In this document: one piece after another, positions 45,369 to 52,669 of the stretch
Layout of the letters: each line of letters begins with the position of its first letter
Position numbering within the stretch: the first letter of the stretch is position 1
NCBI RefSeq assembly: GCF_014204795.1
Contig: NZ_JACHMB010000001.1
Coordinates: forward strand, 6,088,501-6,152,500
Origin: Nonomuraea jabiensis
GTDB taxonomy: Bacteria; Actinomycetota; Actinomycetes; Streptosporangiales; Streptosporangiaceae
Direction of reading: 5' to 3'
Length of the DNA stretch: 64,000 nt
Program-made: the position numbers and the translations under genes
The notes under the pieces: generated by a model
The model's input: the letters and a program-made list of their open reading frames with translations, nothing else
Told to the model about the DNA's origin: nothing
The model's database searches: none

Positions 45369-45488
45369 GCGAAACGCTCTCTTTCTGCCCTGAATAGACA
45401 GGGCTGTGCCGTCTTTCGGCACGACTCCGGACCATGCTGTCGCTAAGTGAGAATTTTTATTCAGCCATGAATGGAGTGGATTCATCAC

Positions 45489-45528
45489 ATCGTGAACGAC
45501 ACCGTTGTGACTGTCAAGAGCGCTTTCC
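45489..45528 (-). promoter_or_regulatory. promoter and operator of the 13-gene PL1-Opp operon
   Basis: Minus strand TTGACA (45517-45512), 17 bp, then CACGAT (45494-45489). Directly upstream and overlapping the -35 box is a near-palindrome AAAGCGCTCT (45526-45517), one mismatch from the AAAGCGCTTT core of many LacI-family operators in actinobacteria. A TGAATAA word lies downstream at about 45463-45457. The predicted leader is about 110 bases. Confidence 0.5.
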
Positions 45529-45566
45529 AACCCGCCAGACCCCCCGTCAACCCCACCCACCCACCC

Positions 45567-45641
45567 AAAGCCCCCACCCACCCACCCACCCAAAGCCCCC
45601 ACCCACCCACCCACCCAAAGCCCCCACCCACCACCCACTCC
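45567..45641. repeat. 25-bp C-rich tandem repeat
   Basis: Three copies of a 25-bp unit beginning AAAGCCCCC (45567, 45592, 45617) made of CCCA runs, strongly strand-asymmetric (the minus strand is a G-rich run of GGGT). It could form G-quadruplexes on the minus strand. Confidence 0.85.
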
Positions 45642-45954
45642 CCAGGCCACCATCAGCCCACCCCGCCCGCCTCAGCCCACTCAGGCCGTCTTCGGTCCGC
45701 TCCCGTGCACCTCATGCCACCATCAGCCCATCCCGCCACCGGAATCCCCGCCACCTCACGGCACCATCAGCCCGCCCCGCCCTACGAGCAGGAAGGCGTC
45801 CGGCCCTCAAGTCCGGCGGCGGCGTCCGGCTGCCCGAGCCCGACGGCATCCGGTCACCCGAGCCCGACGGCGGCGTTCGGCACCCCAGCCCCGCCCTCCC
45901 GCCTTAGGAGCCCGACGCCCTCCGCCATGCGGGATCGCCGCCCCGCCACCTAAG

Positions 45955-46050
45955 CCCGGCAACCTCCTGCACCCAAGCCCGGCGACCTCCGCCACCCAGG
46001 CCCCGCGACCTCCGCCGCCCAGCCCCCGCGACCTGCAGCGCAAGGCCGAC
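45955..46050. repeat. degenerate 24-bp minisatellite
   Basis: About four imperfect units of the form CCCGGCGACCTCCGCCACCC in the gap before the SorC gene end. Confidence 0.6.
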
Positions 46051-46240
46051 AACCCCAGCTGCCCAGGCCCGGCCCCCTTCGGCACGCAAGCCCGGCACCC
46101 CTCCGGCACGCGGGCGCGGCTCGGCGCACGGCGCACGGCGCCCAGCCGAAGCGTCCCCATGCCTCCCGCGCCCAGCTGGGCCCAAGCGAGGCCGCCCCAG
46201 CGAGCTCGCCCTGACCAGGCGAAGATCAGCCCTTCGGAGA

Positions 46241-47266
46241 TCAATCCTTAAGAAGCTGCTCAGCCACACCCACATCCGTGATGAGCGTGTTCACCCAACC
46301 CCCGCGAAGCGCCGCCCGAATGGCCGCCGCCTTCCGGCGGCCCCCCGCGATGGCGATCCGCCGCGGCACCCGGAGCAGATCAGCCGCCGAGATACCAAGG
46401 ATGCGCTCCTCGAGCGGCGAGGCGATCAACCGTCCCTCCTCGTCGAAGAAACGCAGGCACACGTCCCCCACCGCCCCCAACTCCCGCAACGTCTCGAAGT
46501 CCTCCTCCGAGATGGCGTTGCCGCTGTCACGCAGCAGCGGCGACGGATCCAGACTCCCGATCCCCACCAGCACCGTGGTCAGCCGCGACCAGGCCTCCAC
46601 GACCTGCCGTACGACCTGATCGTCCGAAAGCGCCTGCCGGGCGGCCGCGGACCCGACCAGGCCGGGCGCGGGCAGGAAGACGGGCTCGGCGCCCGTGAGG
46701 TCGGCCAGATGGGCGGCCAGGCGGGTGGCCTGGACCTGCGCGGACCCCTTGCCCACCCCGCCGATGAGCTGGACGACCTCCTCCGCAACCTGCACCGGAC
46801 GGCGCTGCATGGCCTCCACCGTGGCCAGCAGGCTGGCGCTCCAGGACGAGATGCCCAGGTGCTCGCCGCCGATCAGGGTGGCGTCCAAATACGTGGCGCC
46901 GGCCGAGCCCAGCGCGGCCACCACGTCGTGGTTGTCACCGGTGGCGTCCACGACGATGATCTGCTCCACGCCGTACTTGCGCTCGAGGTCCTCCTCCAGC
47001 AACGCGTGCACGCCGCTGGGCACCACGACCACCGTGCGTACGATGCCGATCTCCGCGGCCTCCTTGAGCAGCCGCGACACCCGCGGCTGCGAGATGCGCA
47101 GCTGCGCCGCGATCTGCGGCTGGCGCACCCCGTGCTCGTGATAGAGGCGGGCGACCCGCACCAGGAGCCGCATGCGCTCCGACTCCTGGCCGAGCCGGCG
47201 ACCGCCGAACCTCATGGGCTCGCCGCCGGAGCGGCCCTTCTCGAACTGCTGACTGTCAGCTCCCAC
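46241..47266 (-). CDS. SorC/DeoR-type sugar-binding transcriptional regulator
   Basis: About 341 aa. N-terminal helix-turn-helix at about residues 40-75 (GVRQPQIAAQLRISQPRVSR) and a C-terminal sugar-phosphate-binding domain of the SorC type, related to sugar isomerases (VVQLIGGVGKGSAQVQ, then VLVGIGSLDPSPLL and VPRRIAIAGGRRKAAAI). Such regulators sense phosphorylated sugars. I start at GTG 47266, with GGAGG nine bases upstream; GTG 47293 and ATG 47215 are alternatives. It is the only sugar-responsive regulator in the pectin locus, so it is the best candidate for local control, possibly through the TGAATA-type words at several promoters. Confidence 0.9.
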   Translation of the reverse strand: MGADSQQFEKGRSGGEPMRFGGRRLGQESERMRLLVRVARLYHEHGVRQPQIAAQLRISQPRVSRLLKEAAEIGIVRTVVVVPSGVHALLEEDLERKYGVEQIIVVDATGDNHDVVAALGSAGATYLDATLIGGEHLGISSWSASLLATVEAMQRRPVQVAEEVVQLIGGVGKGSAQVQATRLAAHLADLTGAEPVFLPAPGLVGSAAARQALSDDQVVRQVVEAWSRLTTVLVGIGSLDPSPLLRDSGNAISEEDFETLRELGAVGDVCLRFFDEEGRLIASPLEERILGISAADLLRVPRRIAIAGGRRKAAAIRAALRGGWVNTLITDVGVAEQLLKD

Positions 47267-48047
47267 GATCGCCGGCCTCCGCTTCGGCTTCACCGCTCAT
47301 GCTGGTCCGGCGGCGAGCCCGGGCCACCGCTCGCGCCATTCTGCTAACCCGCCACGACGCCCGCACCACGATGGCCCAGGTACGCAGCACACCACACCCC
47401 GCCCCCAGCCCAAGGCCCGGGGGAACCGCACACCGACCCCGGCCCCACCAAACCCGCCAGCTCCATCCCTCGACCACCCCACAACCGCCCCAGCACGTCA
47501 CCCTGCGGACCGGTTCCCGCAGCCGTCCCAGCACCGTCGCCCCACCCAGGCCGCCCAGACTGGCCTGGCACCGTCGGAGGGCTCGTTCGACGTCGTCGGC
47601 CGGGCGCCGTCGCCCCGCGCCGAGCTCGCCGTCGCCGGTCCGGCACCGTCCGAGGGCCCGTTAGAGGTGGCAGCTCCAGCACCATCGGCCCGCCGCCTGT
47701 TCGACGTGGCCGCTCCAGCATCACCGGCCCGCCGCCTGTTCGACGTGGCCGCTCCAGCATCACCGGCCCGCCGCCGGCTCGACGTCGTCGGCCCAGCGCC
47801 ACCGGCCCGGGGCCCGTTTGACCTGGTCGGCGCCGCGCTGAGGCCGCCGATCGACGCCGGCACGGTATGCAGCCCACCCCTCCACCCCAGGGTCGCGAAC
47901 CGGGAGAGCCCCGCCCGATCCGCAGCCCCCAGCGAGGTGCCCGCTCGCCCCACTCCAGCTCCGGCCTAGGATCCGGCCCAGTCCCAGGCCCCTGCCCCCC
48001 CAACGTCAGCGAGCCCACATCGCACCCTCCTCCCCCCGCCATCGCGC
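47267..48047. other. 781-bp gene-free stretch with a 39-bp minisatellite
   Basis: Between the SorC gene start and the pseudogene stop, both minus. Filled by G+C-rich repeats; the reading frames it contains are low-complexity Ala/Pro/Arg strings. The left end must hold the SorC promoter, but I see no clear hexamers. Confidence 0.65.
47667..47822. repeat. 39-bp x 4 minisatellite
   Basis: Units start at 47667, 47706, 47745 and 47784; the middle two are nearly identical and the outer two diverged. More decayed related units continue to the left to about 47590. The unit length equals the 39-bp in-frame repeat in the permease gene at 54007. Confidence 0.88.
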
Positions 48048-48572
48048 TTAACGCCGGGCGAAGGCCTGTGACTTCGCGAAAACGTCCTCGAAGATGAACC
48101 GCGCGTCGGTCGAGTCGTACGTACGGATCGCCCGATTTCGAGGGAGAAGTCGTACGCCCCGTCGTGGCGGAAGTTCACGGCCGGCGCGCTCCACCCACGT
48201 CCCGCAGTCGGGGGGGAGCGTCAGCCCGATCGCGGGGGAGTCCCCGAGCGCGCGGAACTCGATCGACCCGCTGTGCCGCTCGTTCCACTCGACGAGCCGG
48301 CGCACGAGATACTCGCCGATCTCTCCGTACAGCGCCACCTCGCGTCGAGTTCGGCGTATCCGACCTCCGTCATCCGGTACGTCGGCGCCGGCGCGGCTTT
48401 CCTCCAGGCTCGACTGGGTGCGGCGATTGCCGAAAGGCGCGGCGATCAGCCCGCGAATATCAAGGCTCGGTGAGAGCAGGGAGTGCACGATGGCGAATTG
48501 ATCGTCCGCCTCGCTTTTGGCGTCGATGTTCACGATCGCTCTGTGCCGTTGGGAAAAGGTATGGCCCGCCAT
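48048..48572 (-). pseudogene. decayed nucleoside hydrolase
   Basis: The first 45 codons give an intact nucleoside-hydrolase N terminus (MAGHTFSQRHRAIVNIDAK, then EADDQFAIVHSLLSP with the ion-binding Asp pair, then LDIRGLIAA). The family's central 150 or more residues are then missing. The C-terminal part is found in pieces in different frames: TEVGYAELDARW in one, LYGEIGEYLVRRLVEWNER through DCGTW in the first frame, GAYDFSLEIG in another, and TYDSTDARFIFEDVFAKSQ in the first again. This shows an internal deletion plus at least three frameshifts. The ATG at 48572 retains AAGGG upstream, and its promoter and inverted repeat remain intact. An intact nucleoside hydrolase is at 55877-56752 but belongs to another branch. 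Confidence 0.85.
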
Positions 48573-48591
48573 GCACACCCTTCCATCGGCT

Positions 48592-48623
48592 GGAATATAC
48601 ATTCAAGAGCGAATCTATATTCC
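48592..48623. promoter_or_regulatory. 13-6-13 inverted repeat, candidate operator
   Basis: GGAATATACATTC (48592-48604) and GAATCTATATTCC (48611-48623) are inverted repeats matching at 12 of 13 positions around a 6-bp spacer. It sits exactly over the predicted transcription start of the pseudogene promoter, as expected of a repressor site. Confidence 0.6.
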
Positions 48624-48624
48624 G

Positions 48625-48653
48625 ATATTATATTGTGACATTTGTGGCGTCAA
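48625..48653 (-). promoter_or_regulatory. strong promoter in front of the pseudogene
   Basis: Minus strand TTGACG (48653-48648), 17-bp spacer, TAATAT (48630-48625). The -10 box includes the TAA stop of the alpha/beta hydrolase gene, so the promoter lies within the end of that gene. It is one of the best housekeeping-type promoters in the window. Confidence 0.65.
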
Positions 48654-49950
48654 GGTCCCAGAGAATCACGGACAGCGCGAACGGCGAGATGGTGTGGTCG
48701 TCGTGCGTGGCGTCCTCCAGGAGCTCCCACCGCCCCTGGTCGGACCGCCCGCCGGCGAGCAGCGCCACCCGATCGCGTACCGGAGCCTGGTAGACGCGGT
48801 GCCCGACCCCGTTGAAGCAGCACTCGTCGAACCGGTTGAGGATCTGCACCTGCCCGCGCCCCGGCCCGACGGACGCCAGCACGTACATGTCGAGGAAGTC
48901 GTCGGAGGCGGCGGCGTAGAAGCCGGGCAGCGCCTCCTTGGTCTGCTCCCAGTCGCCGGTCGTGGGGCGCGGCTTGGGCGAGGCGGGACGCAGGAAGAAC
49001 GGCAGCGACCCGGCCGTGGGATAGCTGCGGGTGACGCGCGGGTCCAACGCCGCGAACACCGTCGTCGTCCAGCCCCCGCCCGACAGGCCGATCATTTCGA
49101 CGGAGACCGGCCGGTACGTGGCCTTCGCGTAGTTGAGGGTGACCGTGAGCGGTTCCAGGAAGAAGGTGAGGGCGGAGAACTCGGCGCTCTCCCAGGGCGG
49201 GAGCTCGCGGTGGGAGGGGTTCGGCAGCAGCTTCGCCGGGTCCTTGGGGTCGGCGATCTGCTGCTGGTTCCAGTGCTGGAACGGCATCGCGTACGCCATC
49301 ACCCGATAACCGCGGTCCAGCAGGGCCTGGACGGTGCGGAGCATGGTGTCGAACGGCTCGCCGTGACCGTTGTGATAGAGCGCGAGACGCCGGTTCCACG
49401 CGCGGCGCGGGACGATGTCGTACACCTTGGCCGAAACCTGGTACCGCAGCGGGACCGTCAGCCGGTCGATCCGGCGAACACCCGTCAGCGAGGCGAAGTC
49501 AGGAGCCGACATATCGGTCTCGACGGTGGGAAGCGTCTTCGGCTGACCCGCGCCCTTCCAGATGTAGTCGATCATGCCCTTGCGCCTGGCGGCGATGTCG
49601 GCGGCCGACGCGATCCCGATCAGCGGCTCGATGTCGACACCTGCGACGGCGGCCGGCAGCGTCTTGTACTCGGGCCCGAACCTGGTCGCCACCTCCTGAT
49701 TGACCGGCGCCACCGGCCGCGGCGCCCCCTTCCCCCCACGCACCCCCTCATCCACCCCACCGTTCTCCGCCGCACCTGCAACTCCGGCGGCACCCCTCGC
49801 CCCGGCGGCGCTCCCGCTCCCGGCGGGACCCACAACCCTGGCCTCCGCACCGGTACGGCTCACCGACTCGGCCGGCCCCGCGACGACGGCCGCCCCGACG
49901 CCACCCAGCACCCCGCCCAGCAGAGCACGCCTACTCGCCGACTTGTCCAT
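48628..49950 (-). CDS. Tat-exported alpha/beta hydrolase, substrate unknown
   Basis: About 440 aa. Twin-arginine signal (SASRRALLGGVLGGVGAAVVA), an Ala/Gly-rich spacer to about residue 80, then an alpha/beta hydrolase domain: strand YHNGHGE (oxyanion region), nucleophile elbow IGLSGGGWT with Ser290, and a late His in EDATHDDHTIS. The group resembles large secreted esterases; I cannot place it in a carbohydrate esterase family. A pectin acetyl or feruloyl esterase role is suggested only by position between pectin genes. The ATG at 49950 has AAGGA nine bases upstream; an ATG at 49959 is too close to that site. Confidence 0.82.
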   Translation of the reverse strand: MDKSASRRALLGGVLGGVGAAVVAGPAESVSRTGAEARVVGPAGSGSAAGARGAAGVAGAAENGGVDEGVRGGKGAPRPVAPVNQEVATRFGPEYKTLPAAVAGVDIEPLIGIASAADIAARRKGMIDYIWKGAGQPKTLPTVETDMSAPDFASLTGVRRIDRLTVPLRYQVSAKVYDIVPRRAWNRRLALYHNGHGEPFDTMLRTVQALLDRGYRVMAYAMPFQHWNQQQIADPKDPAKLLPNPSHRELPPWESAEFSALTFFLEPLTVTLNYAKATYRPVSVEMIGLSGGGWTTTVFAALDPRVTRSYPTAGSLPFFLRPASPKPRPTTGDWEQTKEALPGFYAAASDDFLDMYVLASVGPGRGQVQILNRFDECCFNGVGHRVYQAPVRDRVALLAGGRSDQGRWELLEDATHDDHTISPFALSVILWDLDATNVTI

Positions 49951-50610
49951 CTCATCCATTCCTTCCACTAGGTCAAACCCGTGATCTCCGGACCCACCCA
50001 CCACACCAGCCCAGCCCCGGGATGCGCGCTGCCCTGGCTCGTGGCGGAGAGGCGTGCTGCCCTGGCTCGTGGCGGGGGGACGCGTTGCCCTGGCTCGGCC
50101 GCCGGAGCCGTATCGCCTCGGTCTGGTGGCCGAGATGTGCTGCCTTGGTTCGGTGGTCGGGGGGCGCTCCGTTCCCCGACCCGGTCGCTGGGAGTGGTAC
50201 CGCCCTGGCTCGTGGCGGGGGGACGCGTTGCCCTGGCTCGGTTGCCGGAGCCGTATCGCCTCGGTCTGGTGGCCGAGATGTGCTGCCTTGGTTCGGTGGT
50301 CGGGGGGCGCTCCGTTCCCCGACCCGGTCGCTGGGAGTCGCGCCGTCCTGGCTCGGTGGCCGGAGGTGCACCGTCTTGGCCCGGTGGCTGGAGGGTGTAT
50401 CGCTCCGCTCCGGTGGCCGGGAGGCGGACCGTCCCTGGATTGGTTGCCGGGGGCGCATCTCTCCGGTTCGGTGGCTGTGGAGGGACGCCGCTCCTGGTTC
50501 GGTGGCCGGGGCGCACCGGTTCTGGCTCGGCCGTCGGAGCCGTAGCGCCCTCGTCCGGTGGCCAGGGGCGCATCGGCCTGTCGGTGGTCGGATGGGTGCC
50601 GGCATCGGGC
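49951..50610. other. 660-bp gene-free stretch built of repeats
   Basis: Between the CE8 stop and the hydrolase start, both minus. It is almost wholly made of degenerate G+C-rich units (GGTGGCCGG-type words) and includes a 143-bp direct duplication. Frames through it encode Arg/Pro/Gly strings only. No terminator or promoter recognised with confidence. Confidence 0.7.
50061..50338. repeat. 143-bp direct duplication inside a minisatellite
   Basis: The segment at 50061-50195 recurs at 50204-50338, offset 143 bp, with only about two mismatches over 135 bases. The low divergence shows a recent event on top of older, more diverged units of 36-45 bp. Confidence 0.9.
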
Positions 50611-52476
50611 TCAGCGTGGCTGGGGATTCCAGCCGCCCAGGACGAACGACGGGTCGCTCCACTTCTCCGCCTCGGTGGTCGTCAGCTGGCGGGAGCAGGG
50701 CAGCCGTTGTGCGGTGTCGATGGCGCGGCCGGTGGTGAGGTCGGTGCTGCCGTACTCCCAGAAGGAGAGCGTCTGTGCCTGCGCGCAGTCGTTCGGGTCG
50801 ATGGCCCAGCCGACAGGGGCGATGTGGCCGTCCATCTTGGTGTCGATGAACACCGCCTGGCTGTGCGTGAACCGCCACACCGCGCTGCGGCTCAGCACCA
50901 CCGAGCCGTCCGGTACGCCGGGGGCGCGCGTCAGCTTGGTGCGGACGAACACCGCGCCCGGCCGGGTCGCGTCGTTACGGCTCTGCGAGATGTAGCCGGC
51001 GTCCGTCGACTCCAGCACCGAGTCCTGGATGAACACCGTGCCGGTGCCCCACACGAAGTCGGTGTCGCCGCTGATCCGGCTGCCGGTGACGAACCCCTTG
51101 CCCTGCAGGCGCAGGGTGTCCTGGTGGCTGCGCAGGTCCACGCGTTCGAGGGCGATCCGGTCGTTGTTGCCCCGGAACGCTTCCGCCTGCGAGCCGCCGT
51201 CGGGGGTCGTGTTGTGAAGTGTGAGGTTCTGAATGCGGAAGTCCGCCGCGTCCACCCCGAACATGGCCCGCCAGCAGTTGTGCAGGTCCGAGGTCTCCAG
51301 CACGCGGCGCGGGCACACGTCGGCGGGGCCGCCCTGGCGCAGCGCCGCGTCGCCGTTGCGCAGGTCGTTGTTGGCGTACTGGATCACGGTACGGCCCGCG
51401 CCCGCCCCGCGCACGGTGATGTGCGGCCGATCCTCGCGTACGTAGACGATCTCGGTGTAGATGCCCGGCCGGACGTCGATCGTCACGGGCGACTTATTGC
51501 CGGTCGGCACGGCGTCGATGGCGCCCTGCACCGTGCAGAAGTCGCCGGTTCCGGATGCGGAAACTGAGAGGTGGCGCTTTTGAAGTGCTCGGTTCCTGGT
51601 TTTGAAGTTCCATTTTCTGGCCTCTTGCATCCCGCCGAATCCCGTGAACACCTCGGGGTCGATGGTGACGTAGTACTCCTGCCCGTACTCGAGCTGCCGG
51701 TGCAGGTAGACGTTGGCCGTGTTGCCGTCGATCATGATTGATTCGTACGAGAAGTCGTGCGGCAGGCCCGTGTCGGAGACGGCGGCGCCGATGTTCTTCT
51801 TGTCGGTTCTGGCTATGGCGGCTTCGATCCGATCGACCAGCGCGCCGTCGGCGGCCCGGTGTACTTCGATCGCGCCAGAGGAGCCCAGTGTCGGGGGCGC
51901 CGGGAAGCTGATCTTCAACGGGGCGTCGACGCAAGTCCCCCTCGCCCGCCCCGGCACGGAGAACCGCACCCCCGTCCCATCGGCTACTTCTGGGCTCTCG
52001 GGGGTTTTCGGCCCGTTGGCCGTGTCCTGGTCTCTGGGGGTTTCCGGCCCGTTGGCCGTGTCCTGGTCTCTGGGGGTTTCCGGCCCGTTGGCCGCGTCCT
52101 GGTCTCCGGTGGTTTCCGGCCCACTGGCTACGCCCTGGTCTCCGAGGGTTTCCGGCCCGCTGGCCACGTCCCGGTCTCCGAGGGTCTCTGCCTCCTCTGT
52201 CATGCTCGCCGCCCCGACCTCGGCTGCGGCTCTGCTGGTCGTTGTCGTCCCGTCGGTGGTGGCTGAGGTGTTGCTGACGAATGCGGTCCTGATGGCGGCT
52301 ACTGGCTTGGTGGTGGTCGAGGGCGTTTCGGCGGTGCCTGAAGCTGCTGCCGCACGGGGTGCTGTGTTCGCGTTGGTGCTGGCTAGGGGGGTCGTTCCTG
52401 GGGAGGTGAAGGGTTGTGGAGGCGTGGGGGATAAGGCGAGCGCTGTGGTGAGGAGCGCGGTGATCGGGGCCTTCAC
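50611..52476 (-). CDS. CE8 pectin methylesterase, secreted, with repeat linker
   Basis: About 621 aa. Signal peptide (ITALLTTALALSPTPP), a Thr/Ala-rich segment, then a 12-residue unit (DQDTANGPETPR type) repeated about five times at residues 97-155, a bacterial Ig-like domain, and the beta-helix esterase domain from about residue 300. CE8 motifs: GIYTEIVYV, QAEAF, QDTL with Asp453 (acid/base) and DFVWG with Asp473 (nucleophile), 20 residues apart. The usual LGRPW motif is changed to LSRSAVW. It de-esterifies pectin outside the cell, preparing it for PL1 and GH28. I prefer GTG 52476, with GAGAGG five bases upstream, over GTG 52482. Confidence 0.92.
   Translation of the reverse strand: MKAPITALLTTALALSPTPPQPFTSPGTTPLASTNANTAPRAAAASGTAETPSTTTKPVAAIRTAFVSNTSATTDGTTTTSRAAAEVGAASMTEEAETLGDRDVASGPETLGDQGVASGPETTGDQDAANGPETPRDQDTANGPETPRDQDTANGPKTPESPEVADGTGVRFSVPGRARGTCVDAPLKISFPAPPTLGSSGAIEVHRAADGALVDRIEAAIARTDKKNIGAAVSDTGLPHDFSYESIMIDGNTANVYLHRQLEYGQEYYVTIDPEVFTGFGGMQEARKWNFKTRNRALQKRHLSVSASGTGDFCTVQGAIDAVPTGNKSPVTIDVRPGIYTEIVYVREDRPHITVRGAGAGRTVIQYANNDLRNGDAALRQGGPADVCPRRVLETSDLHNCWRAMFGVDAADFRIQNLTLHNTTPDGGSQAEAFRGNNDRIALERVDLRSHQDTLRLQGKGFVTGSRISGDTDFVWGTGTVFIQDSVLESTDAGYISQSRNDATRPGAVFVRTKLTRAPGVPDGSVVLSRSAVWRFTHSQAVFIDTKMDGHIAPVGWAIDPNDCAQAQTLSFWEYGSTDLTTGRAIDTAQRLPCSRQLTTTEAEKWSDPSFVLGGWNPQPR
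52009..52188. repeat. 36-bp x 5 in-frame tandem repeat in the CE8 linker
   Basis: Units at 52009, 52045, 52081, 52117 and 52153; the first three are nearly identical and the others drifted. They encode the acidic 12-residue linker repeats of the pectin methylesterase. Confidence 0.92.
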
Positions 52477-52519
52477 ATTCACCTCTCAAGGAGCGAATGG
52501 ATAGTTGGCTTTGAATATA

Positions 52520-52548
52520 TATGTAGACGTCTCGACAAGATCGGTCAA
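52520..52548 (-). promoter_or_regulatory. candidate promoter of CE8
   Basis: Minus strand TTGACC (52548-52543), 17 bp, TACATA (52525-52520). The spacer contains the palindrome AGACGTCT, echoing GACGTCTA in the promoter at 25264-25293, and a TTGAATATATATG word lies on the plus strand at 52511-52523. The predicted leader is about 37 bases. Confidence 0.42.
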
Positions 52549-52566
52549 GGGTGGGAGGTCTTGTCG
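52533..52566. promoter_or_regulatory. 8-bp inverted repeat between CE8 and the sugar-binding protein gene
   Basis: CGACAAGA (52533-52540) and TCTTGTCG (52559-52566) are perfect inverted arms with an 18-bp spacer, covering the CE8 -35 region. It may be an operator or a stem. A separate ACACGTGT palindrome lies at 52611-52618, upstream of the plus-strand operon. Confidence 0.4.
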
Positions 52567-52669
52567 GTTCGTGGGGGTTCGTGGCATGCTTGGCGGCCAT
52601 CGTGGATGTGACACGTGTAGAGTCGGCGCTTGGCCTGGTCAGCGGCCGGAAGGCTGAAGGAGAGAAGCC

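Larger units (their letters stand above)
45369..46240. other. 872-bp gene-free stretch with minisatellites
   Basis: Holds the PL1 operon promoter at its left end and otherwise C-rich low-complexity DNA. Reading frames crossing it translate into Pro/His/Thr or Gly/Trp repeats with no ribosome-binding sites. It separates the PL1 operon from the end of the SorC gene. No RNA gene recognised. Confidence 0.7.

Noticed and set aside
45567..45641. Possible CRISPR array
   Set aside because: Units are directly contiguous low-complexity 25-mers without unique spacers, and no cas genes are present.
45434..45953. Pro/His/Thr-rich reading frames on the plus strand
   Set aside because: They are translations of C-rich minisatellites, with no ribosome-binding site and no domain.
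47344..48097. Ala/Arg/Pro-rich frames on both strands
   Set aside because: Products of the 39-bp minisatellite; repeated text in three frames and no start signals.
49973..50878. Long minus-strand frame of 301 codons at the CE8 3' end
   Set aside because: Its first part is a shadow of CE8 in another frame and the rest is repeat DNA.
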